Shown here piece by piece: positions 1 through 8,947 of a stretch of DNA of 63,565 bases (positions are counted from its first letter, which is position 1; the number at the start of each line of letters is the position of its first letter). The position numbers were made by a program, and so were the translations under genes. The notes beneath the pieces are model-generated. The model ran no database searches, had not been told where the DNA came from, and was given only the letters and a program-made list of their open reading frames with translations. Source of the stretch: Ignavibacteriota bacterium (GTDB lineage Bacteria > Bacteroidota > Ignavibacteria > Ignavibacteriales > Melioribacteraceae); assembly GCA_002698995.1 (NCBI GenBank), contig PAAX01000031.1:1-63565 (forward strand), written 5' to 3'.

Positions 1-32
1 AACCTCCGAGGTTTCCTAAAACCTCTGAGGTT
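1..32. repeat. Paired AACCTCNGAGGTT palindromes inside coding sequence
   Basis: Two 13-base palindromes of the form AACCTC-N-GAGGTT lie at 1-13 and 20-32, separated by TCCTAA. On the coding (minus) strand they are translated as TSEVLGNLGG directly after TDEK, where related proteins continue with a short linker and then YRLKQID. The pair looks like a palindromic repeat unit inserted in frame. It touches the window edge, so it may be longer. Confidence 0.6.
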
Positions 33-2497
33 TTTTCGTCTGTAAATGTATATTGTTTGGGGCTGTTACTGTTTCCTGAACCTTCAACAAATCCAATTTT
101 TTCCCACTGTAGGGACAACTCATGAGTTGTCCCTACGGAAGTGCGCTGAACTTCAAATCCGTAATTGTTTACTTCTGTTGAGGTTTCCCAATTCAGTTCT
201 ACTCCTTCTTCGGTATTGTATCCTTCAAACGAAACTAGTTCTACCGGCAACGGTGACGCATTATCTCCAACAGTTACCGGTGAAAATGATGAATAGTAAT
301 TTGTTGTTTCTACATAAAAATCTGTGCCTAGATCATCGATATCAACTTCCGGTTCGGTAGGCAATTCTACCCACTGTCCCCCGGTGTAATGATATATTTT
401 TGGTGTGCCGGTAAACTGTGATTTTTCATCGGCTGTATAATAGAGTCTTATTTTAGTGTTTCCGCTTAAGCTCATTACATCCCAATATTTACCGACTGAT
501 ATGCTTCCGTCCGGTAGGTCCGGCGGTGTTGTTGAAGCGAAGAACTCAAAATCAACTGTTATCGTTCCGGTTTCAGATTTAAAGACGATATCTCTGAAAT
601 CTGAAGTTGAAAAATCCGAGTTGCCGATATTATCCAAATTAACTTCACGCATCACTTTAAGAGTTGGGTAATTGTGCCCTATCCTTTCCCAAATTGAAGT
701 ATCCCAACCCCAATCTGTTATACCGTTAGAAGCGGTTATGCCTCTCATTTCGTCGGTTGTTTTTCCGACTCCAACTGCCGAACCGCCATATCCACTTGTT
801 TGATTGTCCCAATAGATCGATGAAGCGGTTCCACCTCCGTGCGAACCTACTAGTCCGCCTGTACTACTTGAACCCGCAACAGCTCCTGCCGAATAGCATT
901 GATCTATAGAACCTTCAAACAATCGTCCAATAAGACCGCCAACATGAGCTGTTCCCGATACACTTGCGAAAGAATAGCACCTTGTGATTGATCCGGTAAT
1001 TGAACCATTCATAGTATGACCCGTAATACCGCCTACATAATTTGCTCCATTTACACTTCCGGTTGAATAACATTGTTGAATAACCGCAAAATTTCGTCCT
1101 GCAATTGCCCCAACAAAATCTTTACCGGTTATATTGACATCCACAAGATTTACATTCTTTACGGTTGCCCCATCAAGTAGTCCGAATAATCCCACATTAT
1201 CGCTGCCGGAACGGTCTATAAATAGATTTGATATTTTGTAACCATTTCCATCAAATTCACCCGCAAATCTACTTGCATCTGCACCTATTGGCTCCCATCC
1301 CGCTCCAGTATTAAATGGGGAGACATTTAAATCAATATCAGTTGTTTGTATATAATATTTAGTTAATGCATAACGAACCATATTTAAGTCCTCGGCTGAA
1401 GCGATTTGATACGGATCCTCCGATGTGCCCGAACCACCTGAAAATACATCTGCTTGTAAAGGAGTCCCGGACGGGTTTTGCCAAGCTAAAGCCGGATAAG
1501 CATTATTAAAATCACTATCCCAATACCACACTGTATTATCCCAGCCGCCAAAAAAATAAATTAACGGATCGGTCATTTCGGCAGTTGATCTTCCCTCAAC
1601 ACCGGTTGATGGACCGCTACCGACGCCGGATACGGTTGAATCTGTATTGAAGAAAGAATTTGAAATTGTACCTGGATTCGCTGAATATCTATATCCAACA
1701 AACCCGCCTATATTGCTACTGCCGCTTACAGGACTTATGGAAAAACAGTTCTGAATTGTGGACGCTATCAGTGCTCCTGCAATGCCGCCACAATACTCAG
1801 AACCACTAACGACACCTGTTGAATAACTGTTCTTTATTTCTATATTGCTTCCCGATACAGTACCAATAAGCCCGCCCACATTAACACCTGTGCTTACAAC
1901 CGAACCTGTTGAAAAACATCTTTCAATGATCGATGATCCATTACTTAATGATCCGATCAAACCGCCAACATCACTGCCCGTTGCATTTATGGAACCGGAG
2001 AAGTAGGAGTTTGCTATAGAAATATTTGAATTAGAAATCGAACCAACTAATCCACCTACAAAGTTTCTACCATTTATTTCCGCATCCACAATGCCAAGGT
2101 TATTTATCTCTGCATTATTACCAGCTTGACCGAAAAATCCAATAAAATCAGTCGCTCCTCTATTGGTATATAGATTACTTATCTTGTATCCGTTACCATC
2201 GTATGTACCTGTAAAACCGGTAGAAGAATTACCTATTGGTGAGAATCCAGAACCGCTATTATAGAAATCACCACCGTTTTGGAAATCTGCATCATCAAAA
2301 ATTATATCCGCGGTTTGTTCGTAATCTAGGCTCCAATCCGCGGAAGGATTTTGAGAAAGGTAGAGCAGATTATCCTTCGTTGCAATTTCAAGTTTGCCGT
2401 CACTGTCCGTATCAACCGGTGCAATACCTTGAGCAAGTAAAGTTTTACCGGCAAAAAGAAAACAAAATATTACAAAGTGTCGTTTTAATGTCTTCAT
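1..2497 (-). CDS. GLUG-repeat secreted surface protein, 3' end outside window
   Basis: An open frame of 832 codons starts at ATG 2497 and leaves the left edge without a stop, so the C-terminus is missing. AAAGGTAA upstream acts as the ribosome binding site. The product begins with a signal peptide (MKTLKRHFVIFCFLFAGKTLLAQ). It then has two blocks opening with D-x-D-x-DG / EDPYQIAS-type segments, each followed by GLUG motifs (VGGLVG, VGGLIG, VGGIAG, VGGITG; about ten in all). After that comes an adhesin-like region and a fibronectin-like linker (VELVSFEGYN...WEKIGFVEGSGNSN) of the sort that precedes T9SS sorting domains in Ignavibacteria. The role is probably cell-surface or secreted adhesion. 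The linker carries two palindromic DNA repeats read in frame (see the repeats at 1-32 and 109-136). The sorting domain itself is presumably just outside the window. Confidence 0.85.
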   Translation of the reverse strand, partial: MKTLKRHFVIFCFLFAGKTLLAQGIAPVDTDSDGKLEIATKDNLLYLSQNPSADWSLDYEQTADIIFDDADFQNGGDFYNSGSGFSPIGNSSTGFTGTYDGNGYKISNLYTNRGATDFIGFFGQAGNNAEINNLGIVDAEINGRNFVGGLVGSISNSNISIANSYFSGSINATGSDVGGLIGSLSNGSSIIERCFSTGSVVSTGVNVGGLIGTVSGSNIEIKNSYSTGVVSGSEYCGGIAGALIASTIQNCFSISPVSGSSNIGGFVGYRYSANPGTISNSFFNTDSTVSGVGSGPSTGVEGRSTAEMTDPLIYFFGGWDNTVWYWDSDFNNAYPALAWQNPSGTPLQADVFSGGSGTSEDPYQIASAEDLNMVRYALTKYYIQTTDIDLNVSPFNTGAGWEPIGADASRFAGEFDGNGYKISNLFIDRSGSDNVGLFGLLDGATVKNVNLVDVNITGKDFVGAIAGRNFAVIQQCYSTGSVNGANYVGGITGHTMNGSITGSITRCYSFASVSGTAHVGGLIGRLFEGSIDQCYSAGAVAGSSSTGGLVGSHGGGTASSIYWDNQTSGYGGSAVGVGKTTDEMRGITASNGITDWGWDTSIWERIGHNYPTLKVMREVNLDNIGNSDFSTSDFRDIVFKSETGTITVDFEFFASTTPPDLPDGSISVGKYWDVMSLSGNTKIRLYYTADEKSQFTGTPKIYHYTGGQWVELPTEPEVDIDDLGTDFYVETTNYYSSFSPVTVGDNASPLPVELVSFEGYNTEEGVELNWETSTEVNNYGFEVQRTSVGTTHELSLQWEKIGFVEGSGNSNSPKQYTFTDEKTSEVLGNLGG
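109..136. repeat. Perfect 28-bp palindrome inserted in frame
   Basis: Arms GTAGGGACAACT and AGTTGTCCCTAC flank CATG and form a perfect 28-base palindrome. It is translated in the GLUG protein as the interior of TSVGTTHELSLQW. Without it the text reads FEVQR-x-WEKIGFVEGSGNSN, which is the usual run in related T9SS proteins. It therefore looks like a mobile palindromic repeat accommodated in a coding region. Confidence 0.7.
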
Positions 2498-3017
2498 AGA
2501 TGTTTACCTTTAAAAAAATGTTAATAGCATTTCAGTCCAGCCAAGTTTTGCTATTTGTTATTCTAAAAATCTTGATTGTCTTTTACTTCAAAATTAAAAG
2601 ATAACAAAACAACAAAGGTATCAGTAGAATTCTTCAAAAATCAAATGAATACAATTGATAATAAGAGATTTTATCTTGTTAGGCAATAACATTTTTATGC
2701 GATGAGAAAAGTTTTAGTTCAGACACACAAATAATTCTTGAAATTTCGGGTATTATATTGAATAGAATGTTACTGAAATTGCTTTATGGTTATCTGTAAT
2801 AAATTTTTATGTGGAGGAAGTTCAGAATAATTGAGAATCAAATGAAAATTTTGATGTGATTATTCTGCACTAAACTGTATTGGCGATTCTGATAATTAGA
2901 AATTTTATTAATAATTTAATAATCTAGTATTTTTTTATCATTCTAATACAAACTGAGTAATTTCTTAGGTGTTGCCAAATATTTTTTTATTTAACACAAT
3001 TGTTTTATTTATTAAAA
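2498..3017. other. Intergenic region
   Basis: This AT-rich spacer lies between the GLUG gene and the VOC gene, both on the minus strand. Apart from the predicted promoter at 2613-2645 I see no ORF with coding character, no RNA gene and no clear terminator for the upstream VOC gene. Confidence 0.6.
2613..2645 (-). promoter_or_regulatory. Predicted Bacteroidota-type promoter of the GLUG gene
   Basis: Read on the minus strand, TTTG (2645-2642) is followed after 21 bases by TACCTTTG (2620-2613). This matches the TTTG / TAnnTTTG promoter pattern known for Bacteroidota. Transcription would start about 105 bases before the ATG at 2497. Confidence 0.5.
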
Positions 3018-3518
3018 TCAAGTTTCAAGTTCCTTTAATAAGCTTTCCAAATCAAGTGGTTTTGTGAACATATCCAATGTTCCGTCAGGTTTAGCAGGCC
3101 ATTGCTCCTTTGGTTTATCCCAATATAATTCTATGCCGTTCCCGTCCGGATCTTCTAAATAAATTGCTTCTGAAACTCCATGATTGGATGCTCCGGTAAT
3201 GGGATATTCGGCATTACGCAATCTGTAAAAAATTTCAGCTAAATCTTTTCTGGCGGGATAAAGAATCGCAATGTGAAACAGTCCGGTTGTATTTTTTGGC
3301 GGAGGGGGTGAATCTTTACTGAACCAAACATTCAAACCAATATGATGATGATATCCTCCTGCTGAAACAAATGCCGCATCCTTTCCATATGTTGTTGTCA
3401 ACTCAAATCCCAATAAACCACAGTAGAAATTCAATGCCCGCTGAAGATCAGATACTTTAAGATGAACATGACCTATTCCAGCTTTAGAAGGGATTTTATA
3501 TTTATCATTATTTTTCAT
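3018..3518 (-). CDS. VOC family protein (glyoxalase / extradiol-dioxygenase-like)
   Basis: The 166-residue protein has two beta-alpha-beta-beta-beta modules typical of the vicinal oxygen chelate fold. GHVHLKVSDLQRALNFY opens the first, and GLFHIAIL and LEDPDGNGIELYWD sit in the second. Likely metal ligands are H17 (or H19), H82 and E130. The N-terminal half resembles the catechol-2,3-dioxygenase CatE group, but the length is only about half of those enzymes, so the substrate cannot be told. It is preceded by GGAG five bases before the ATG and stands alone, with no catabolic genes beside it. It could be a dioxygenase, a glyoxalase-like lyase or a resistance protein. Confidence 0.8.
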   Translation of the reverse strand: MKNNDKYKIPSKAGIGHVHLKVSDLQRALNFYCGLLGFELTTTYGKDAAFVSAGGYHHHIGLNVWFSKDSPPPPKNTTGLFHIAILYPARKDLAEIFYRLRNAEYPITGASNHGVSEAIYLEDPDGNGIELYWDKPKEQWPAKPDGTLDMFTKPLDLESLLKELET

Positions 3519-3843
3519 AACAGCTCCAATTATGAATACCTCAAATATTTTAAAAAACCTGCAAGTATATAGTCATTCTTGAATAAAAAATAAATTAATG
3601 ATTTTCTATCAGGTTTTCATTCTAAATATTGTTTTGAAAATTCAACCGAGATTCTAATTTTTTTATAAACCTGAAATATTTCACTCCTTCTGAACTTCTG
3701 ATTTAATTGATGTTAAAGGATATAAAAAGAAAAACAATTCTGTATATTTATCCCCATTTATGAAATCAACTAATTAATAATAAATCCCGTATTTTGTGTA
3801 AGATATATTTAGTTTTATAAACGATATTGATTAAGTCCATAAA
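3519..3843. other. Divergent intergenic region
   Basis: This 325-base AT-rich spacer separates the minus-strand VOC gene from the plus-strand hemolysin III gene. It must hold both promoters. The only weak candidate is TATATTTA near 3747 on the plus strand, with no good upstream box. No ORF or RNA gene is seen. Confidence 0.5.
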
Positions 3844-4500
3844 ATGAAAGATACGAAAAAAATAAAATATTACTCACCAGCCGAAGAAAGAATTAATGTA
3901 GTTTCTCACGCTATAGGAATCGGATTAAGTATATTCGCTCTAGTCCTTTTATTTACAAAGGCAGTTATGTTTGGAGATATTTGGCACATTATAAGTTTTT
4001 CAATTTTCGGAATAAGTCTAATTACTTTATACTCAGCTTCTACTTTTTATCACAGTGCTAAAAATCCGGATTTGCGAAAAAGGTTAAGAGTTTTTGATCA
4101 CGCAGCAATTTTTGTTCTTATTGCCGGGACTTACACTCCTTTTACACTTATTACTTTAGCAGGTTCAACAGGATGGGTTATATTCGGAATTGCTTGGGGA
4201 ATCGCTTTAATTGGTATTGTGTTAAAGCTTTTCTTTACAGGAAGATTTAAGATAGTTTCCACATTAATGTACGTGTTTATGGGATGGATAATTGTATTTG
4301 CAGTTAAACCATTAATTAATAATTTATCTGCCGATGGTCTCTTTTGGCTTGCTTCAGGCGGAGCTGCTTATACAATAGGTGCAGTTTTATACTCAATAAA
4401 AAAAATAAAATTCAATCACGCTATTTTTCACATTTTAGTTTTGATTGGAAGTGCTTGCCATTTTATATCAGTGTACTTTTATCTTTTACCGGCTGATTAA
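3844..4500 (+). CDS. trhA: Hemolysin III / PAQR family membrane protein
   Basis: The 218-residue integral membrane protein has seven hydrophobic segments. It carries the family's conserved residues: an N-terminal EERINVVSHAIG segment, a SASTFYHS segment and FDHAAIFVLIAGTYTPF. The Ser/His/Asp set is thought to bind a metal in the membrane, as in adiponectin-receptor relatives. Bacterial members (YqfA/TrhA) are linked to membrane homeostasis; haemolytic activity is documented only for a few. The length is normal for the family. It is monocistronic, with about 290 bases to the next gene. Confidence 0.9.
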   Translation: MKDTKKIKYYSPAEERINVVSHAIGIGLSIFALVLLFTKAVMFGDIWHIISFSIFGISLITLYSASTFYHSAKNPDLRKRLRVFDHAAIFVLIAGTYTPFTLITLAGSTGWVIFGIAWGIALIGIVLKLFFTGRFKIVSTLMYVFMGWIIVFAVKPLINNLSADGLFWLASGGAAYTIGAVLYSIKKIKFNHAIFHILVLIGSACHFISVYFYLLPAD

Positions 4501-4623
4501 ATTAATAGAATTATTTAGTCAAATTACTTTAAAGGTATTTTTTGACAAACAAGTTTATTCCCAATAAAAGTTAATTGAAGTAAACCTAATCACTTATCTC
4601 ACTTAATTTTTTTTGCAAATGTT

Positions 4624-4677
4624 ATTTTGAATTGGAGTAATGCATGATATGGAAATTACTCTCTTGCAATTCAAAAT
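4624..4677 (+). other. Bulged long inverted repeat (hairpin) upstream of the kinase operon
   Basis: ATTTTGAATTG (4624-4634) pairs with CAATTCAAAAT (4667-4677), and the adjoining GAGTAAT (4635-4641) pairs with ATTACTC (4655-4661). This gives 18 pairs with a 13-base loop and one 5-base bulge on the 3' arm. No T-run follows, so it is not a standard terminator. It lies 117 bases before the histidine kinase start, either in its leader or in the promoter zone. Confidence 0.5.
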
Positions 4678-4793
4678 GTATGCAATGTCTTGTTAACCCT
4701 TGTACAAATGCGAATTTTCATTTGAACTGATATTTCAATTAATTAATTTATCCTTAGTATAAGTTGTGGTGGTGCAACATCGAATAAAAGAAT

Positions 4794-7220
4794 ATGTTTA
4801 CTTCAAGAAAGACATATTACGTTTTACTTTTCGATTTCTCATTAACGCTCCTTTTTTTAATAGGTATTATTCATATAGTAAAAAAATCCAATCTCCCTTT
4901 TGACTATTCATTTAACAATAATGGAATTCTTGTTCAAGAGATATATGATAAATCAAATATACTGATTACCGAGATTGATGGTTTTAGAGTAAATAATCAA
5001 GATGAACTAGAAATGGTTCTTGATGCAAAATCTCCCGGGGATATTGTTGAAATTACATATACGAGTAGTGGTAAAATATTTAACACTAAGGTTACTCTAA
5101 CAGAATTCTACTCAAACTTTTACATAATAACTTGTTCATTTCTTACTATCGTTTTTGTTTTCATCGGAATAATTGTATATCTAAAAAAACCAGATCAAGT
5201 TTATGCATTAATTTTTCATTGGCTGTGTTTTGGTGTAGCGGGAATAATATCCTTAACGTGGGGAAATTATAATATCGAATTTTTCCATGCCGGTAAAATT
5301 GCAAGAATCGGATTTCATTTAAGTTATACTTTTACTCCCGTTTTATTTCTGCACTTTGCTTATTCATTCCCAAGGCGAATAGAATTTTTCAGAAAAACTT
5401 TTCTAGTCACATCATATTCACTCGCCGTTATTCTGTTTGATGCGGGATCGGTACTGTTCCTTTTATTTGTTTCAAAGCAAAGTCAAGATTATTTGCAAGA
5501 TTACCTTTTTGTTTTCGATCTTTTCCGTCTGCACGTTATTCTATGGATACTCACTTCAATAATTGTATTTATTCAATCATTCAGAACAAGTCCTTACAAA
5601 TCTGAAAAGCAGAAACTGCTTTGGCTCATACTCGGATTCATTATCGGTCCGGGAAGCTTTGCAGCACTTTGGGCTGTTCCGCAATTCTTATCATTCCATA
5701 ATTTAGTTTCCGAAGAAATAATTTTGATTATGATGACAGCAATCCCGGTAACTTTTGCGATAGCAATTCTAAAGTACCGTTTGATGGATATTGAGTTTGT
5801 TATAACACGCGGATTCGTTTATTCTTTTACGTTAGCTCTTCTGTATTCACTCTATTTACTGATGATTTATGTATTATCCGAATTAACCAATTCTATACTG
5901 CAGACACCAAATGTTATTTCTGTAATATCATTCGGTGTTGCAGCTTTACTTTTTCATCCGATTCGAATTAGATTAGAAAAATTTATTGATAAAAGATTTT
6001 ACGGTATCCGATATAATTTCAGAGAAGCATTAAAAAATATTATTGAAGAAATTAAGGATGTTCACAGCATTCAATTACTATTATACAAAGTTTTTGAGCG
6101 AATAAATGATCTAATAATTACAAATAAAATCGGATTTATCTTATTAAATAAGAGTGAAAACAATTTCGCTATAACAGTTCAAAGAGGATTTGATGAGCAT
6201 TATAATAAGACCTTTGAAATTGATGAGAAATTAATAAACTCAAACAAAACCGCAGCTAATTCTGATAAAATTGAATCCGGTCTGTCAATTCCAAATATTG
6301 AATCAGACTTAATGAATCTATTAGGTGCTGATATCATGATTCCAATAAGAACCGAAGCTGAATTTTACGGTTTCTTAATTCTTGGTTCAAAACAATCGGG
6401 ACTGAAATACACAATCGAAGATATTGATTTATTGGAAAGTGTTTCCTCACGTGTTGCCTCTACTATTGAGCGTATAAATCTCCAAGAAAATATTATCAGA
6501 AATAAATTAGAAATGGAAAAGCTTGATGAACTAAATCAAATGAAATCGTTTTTTGTTTCGAGTGTTTCTCACGATTTAAAAACACCCCTTACTTCAATAA
6601 AAATGTTCACTGAATTTCTAAGAAATAATAAAGACAACTCTTCAAAAAAAGAAGAGTACTTGAAAATAATAGAAGGAGAAACCAACCGGCTTACTCGATT
6701 AATAGATAACGTCCTAGATTTAACTAAGATCGAAAAGAATTTAAAAGAATATCAGTTTGAAGAGATAGAATTAGCCGAAGTTGTTGATGAAGTTCTAGAT
6801 ATTTTAGAGTATCAAATCATAATGTCAGGACTGAAAATCACTAAAACAACATCCGGAGAAAAGTTAAAAGTTTATGCTGATAAAGATGCGGTTATAAGAA
6901 GTGTAATTAACTTAATAAATAATGCAATAAAATTTTCAACCGGTAAAAAAGAGATTGCGGTTTCAACATATTGTCAAAACAGTCTTGCATGCATTGAAGT
7001 TAAAGACTTTGGAGCAGGGATTGAGAATGATGAAGTTGATAAAATCTTCGAACCATATGTAACTTCAAAAGTTAACTCCAGCCTTCGTTATCAAGGGACA
7101 GGTTTAGGCTTAGCAATAGTTAAACATACAATGGATGCGCATAAAGGTTTAGTAACGGTAACAAGTTCTAAAGGCGAGGGAAGTACATTTACTTTGAAAT
7201 TTCCAGGAATAAGACCATGA
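4794..7220 (+). CDS. Membrane sensor histidine kinase (PDZ-like, 7TM, GAF, HisKA-HATPase)
   Basis: An 808-residue kinase. One N-terminal membrane segment (about 8-28) is followed by a PDZ-like extracytoplasmic stretch (about 40-95, GILVQEIYDKSN...). A group of further membrane helices spans about 108-390, and a GAF-like domain about 410-570. A HisKA box follows with phospho-acceptor H593 (SVSHDLKTPLTS), then a HATPase domain with N box NLINNAIKFS, G1 DFGAGI and G2 GTGLGLAIVKH. Its stop overlaps the start of the receiver-cyclase gene by four bases (ATGA), and an OmpR-type regulator follows, so the three form one operon. The signal is unknown. The membrane-heavy sensor suggests a hydrophobic or envelope cue. 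Confidence 0.88.
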   Translation: MFTSRKTYYVLLFDFSLTLLFLIGIIHIVKKSNLPFDYSFNNNGILVQEIYDKSNILITEIDGFRVNNQDELEMVLDAKSPGDIVEITYTSSGKIFNTKVTLTEFYSNFYIITCSFLTIVFVFIGIIVYLKKPDQVYALIFHWLCFGVAGIISLTWGNYNIEFFHAGKIARIGFHLSYTFTPVLFLHFAYSFPRRIEFFRKTFLVTSYSLAVILFDAGSVLFLLFVSKQSQDYLQDYLFVFDLFRLHVILWILTSIIVFIQSFRTSPYKSEKQKLLWLILGFIIGPGSFAALWAVPQFLSFHNLVSEEIILIMMTAIPVTFAIAILKYRLMDIEFVITRGFVYSFTLALLYSLYLLMIYVLSELTNSILQTPNVISVISFGVAALLFHPIRIRLEKFIDKRFYGIRYNFREALKNIIEEIKDVHSIQLLLYKVFERINDLIITNKIGFILLNKSENNFAITVQRGFDEHYNKTFEIDEKLINSNKTAANSDKIESGLSIPNIESDLMNLLGADIMIPIRTEAEFYGFLILGSKQSGLKYTIEDIDLLESVSSRVASTIERINLQENIIRNKLEMEKLDELNQMKSFFVSSVSHDLKTPLTSIKMFTEFLRNNKDNSSKKEEYLKIIEGETNRLTRLIDNVLDLTKIEKNLKEYQFEEIELAEVVDEVLDILEYQIIMSGLKITKTTSGEKLKVYADKDAVIRSVINLINNAIKFSTGKKEIAVSTYCQNSLACIEVKDFGAGIENDEVDKIFEPYVTSKVNSSLRYQGTGLGLAIVKHTMDAHKGLVTVTSSKGEGSTFTLKFPGIRP

Positions 7221-8140
7221 GCAAAATTCTTGTTATAGAAGATGATCAAGCAACTTTGATCGGATTAAAACAGCTCCTTGAAAACGAAAGTTATGAAGTT
7301 ATAACAAGCTCGGACGGTTTAGATGGACTGGATAAAGCGATGAAGCTAAATCCTTGTGCGGTTCTTTCCGACGTTAATCTTCCTTCAATGAATGGATTTG
7401 ATATTTGCAGAAAACTAAGGGAGAGTAAATTCAATCAACCGATTATTCTACTCACTTCGAGAGCAGATTCATTTGATAAAGTTATCGGGTTGGAAATCGG
7501 TGCCGATGATTATATAACAAAACCTTTTAACTCAAGAGAGGTTATCTCAAGAATAAGATCGCAGTTGAGAAGATATGAGCGAAACTCTGAAATTTATGAA
7601 CAAGATAAAATCGGTCGAGCAAGAAAAAGAAAACTTCTTGCGGTGATGTTCACCGATATGGTCAATTATTCACAAAAGATGAATGTAAACGAAAATTTAA
7701 CTCTCGAGCTTTTGGATATTCATAACAAAATTATAAAAGAAAAAATAAAAGAATACGAAGGATCAATTGTTGAAATAATCGGTGATGCTTTTTTAGCAGC
7801 ATTTGAAAGTACGGTTTATGCCGTCAACTGTGCAATTAAAATTCAGAAAGCATTTGCAGATTATAATTCCGAACAAACCGCCGATAGAAAAATAGAAATT
7901 AGAATTGGTATTCACATTGGGGATTTAATAGAAGTTGAAGGGAAACTTAAAGGAGATGCATTAAATATTGCGGCACGAATTCAGCAGCAGTCTAAACCGG
8001 GTAGAATTTACATTTCGGAAGAAGTGTACAATACGATAATCAATAAAGTAAAATGTGAAATTGATGATAAAGGAAACTTCCAATTAAAGAATATTACTTC
8101 TCCGGTAAAGCTGTATGAAATAAATTGTCAAAGCCAATAA
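7217..8140 (+). CDS. Receiver domain fused to class III nucleotide cyclase
   Basis: Residues 1-120 are a CheY-like receiver with D52 as phosphorylation site and K102 in TKPF. Residues 135-305 are a class III adenylyl/guanylyl cyclase domain. Metal aspartates are D147 (MFTDMV) and D190 (IIGDAF), and the transition-state pair is N250/R254 (NIAAR). At the purine-recognition positions, E186 stands where adenylyl cyclases usually have Lys, and K243 where they usually have Asp; Glu at the first site is the guanylyl-type residue. The product could be cAMP, cGMP or mixed. Being in one operon with the kinase, it probably turns the kinase signal into a cyclic nucleotide. Confidence 0.88.
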   Translation: MSKILVIEDDQATLIGLKQLLENESYEVITSSDGLDGLDKAMKLNPCAVLSDVNLPSMNGFDICRKLRESKFNQPIILLTSRADSFDKVIGLEIGADDYITKPFNSREVISRIRSQLRRYERNSEIYEQDKIGRARKRKLLAVMFTDMVNYSQKMNVNENLTLELLDIHNKIIKEKIKEYEGSIVEIIGDAFLAAFESTVYAVNCAIKIQKAFADYNSEQTADRKIEIRIGIHIGDLIEVEGKLKGDALNIAARIQQQSKPGRIYISEEVYNTIINKVKCEIDDKGNFQLKNITSPVKLYEINCQSQ

Positions 8141-8155
8141 TCATTGAAAAAAGCT

Positions 8156-8851
8156 ATGAAAAAATTATTAATAATAGAAGATGACCCGGCATTATCAAAA
8201 GGAATATCAATCTTTCTTAACGAAGAAGGATTTGAAACAGATACAGCTTCTGATGGAATTGAAGGTTATAACAAAGCTCTTAAACCGGGAATCGATTTAA
8301 TAATTCTGGACTTGATACTTCCGAATAAAAACGGGATTGATGTATGCCGTGAGTTAAGAGAAAATAAAATTATGGTACCTATTATAATTCTTTCCAGTAG
8401 AAAAGATGATAGTGATAAAATAGTTGGACTTGAATTGGGTTCCGATGATTATGTGACGAAACCGTTTAATAACCGCGAACTTTTAGCAAGAATAAAAGCG
8501 GTTCTTCGCCGTTATGAAAACCATGATATAAAAACAATTGATAAATTTTCATTCGGAAAGATTACGGTCGATTTTATCAACCATGAATTGTTTAATGACG
8601 GAAGCCTGGTTAAGATGTCTGAAACTGAGTTCAATGTACTGAAGTATTTGATTGAACATCAAGGAGAAGTTGTTACAAGAAATATGCTGCTTGATGATGT
8701 TTGGGGTTATGAATCATTCCCTACAACCAGAACAGTTGATAATTATATTTTATCGCTTCGAAAAAAGATAGAAGAGATTCCCTCCAAACCGAAGTATTTA
8801 TTAACTATCCACACTGCGGGATATAAGTTTAAGTGTACAAGTCTGCCATGA
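8156..8851 (+). CDS. OmpR/PhoB-family response regulator
   Basis: The receiver (about 1-120) has the acidic pair EDD, D52 in LDLILPNKNG and K in VTKPFNNREL. The C-terminal winged helix (about 130-230) shows the usual SETEFNVLKYLIEHQGEVVTR, TVDNYILSLRKKIE and TIHTAGYKF. I chose ATG 8156 because MKKLLIIEDD is the typical beginning; the frame also allows TTG at 8144. It lies 15 bases after the cyclase gene and is the DNA-binding output of the kinase encoded two genes upstream. Confidence 0.9.
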   Translation: MKKLLIIEDDPALSKGISIFLNEEGFETDTASDGIEGYNKALKPGIDLIILDLILPNKNGIDVCRELRENKIMVPIIILSSRKDDSDKIVGLELGSDDYVTKPFNNRELLARIKAVLRRYENHDIKTIDKFSFGKITVDFINHELFNDGSLVKMSETEFNVLKYLIEHQGEVVTRNMLLDDVWGYESFPTTRTVDNYILSLRKKIEEIPSKPKYLLTIHTAGYKFKCTSLP

Positions 8852-8947
8852 CTTAGTTAAAAAAGTTTTACAACTCCTTTACACTTTTTTGACATAACTC
8901 CCCTTTGAATTAGCCATTTTAATTTCGGGAAATAGAATGAGAAAAAA

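Noticed and set aside
46-671. Plus-strand short frames opposite the GLUG gene
   Set aside because: They are antisense shadows of a continuous minus-strand reading frame with signal peptide and GLUG motifs.
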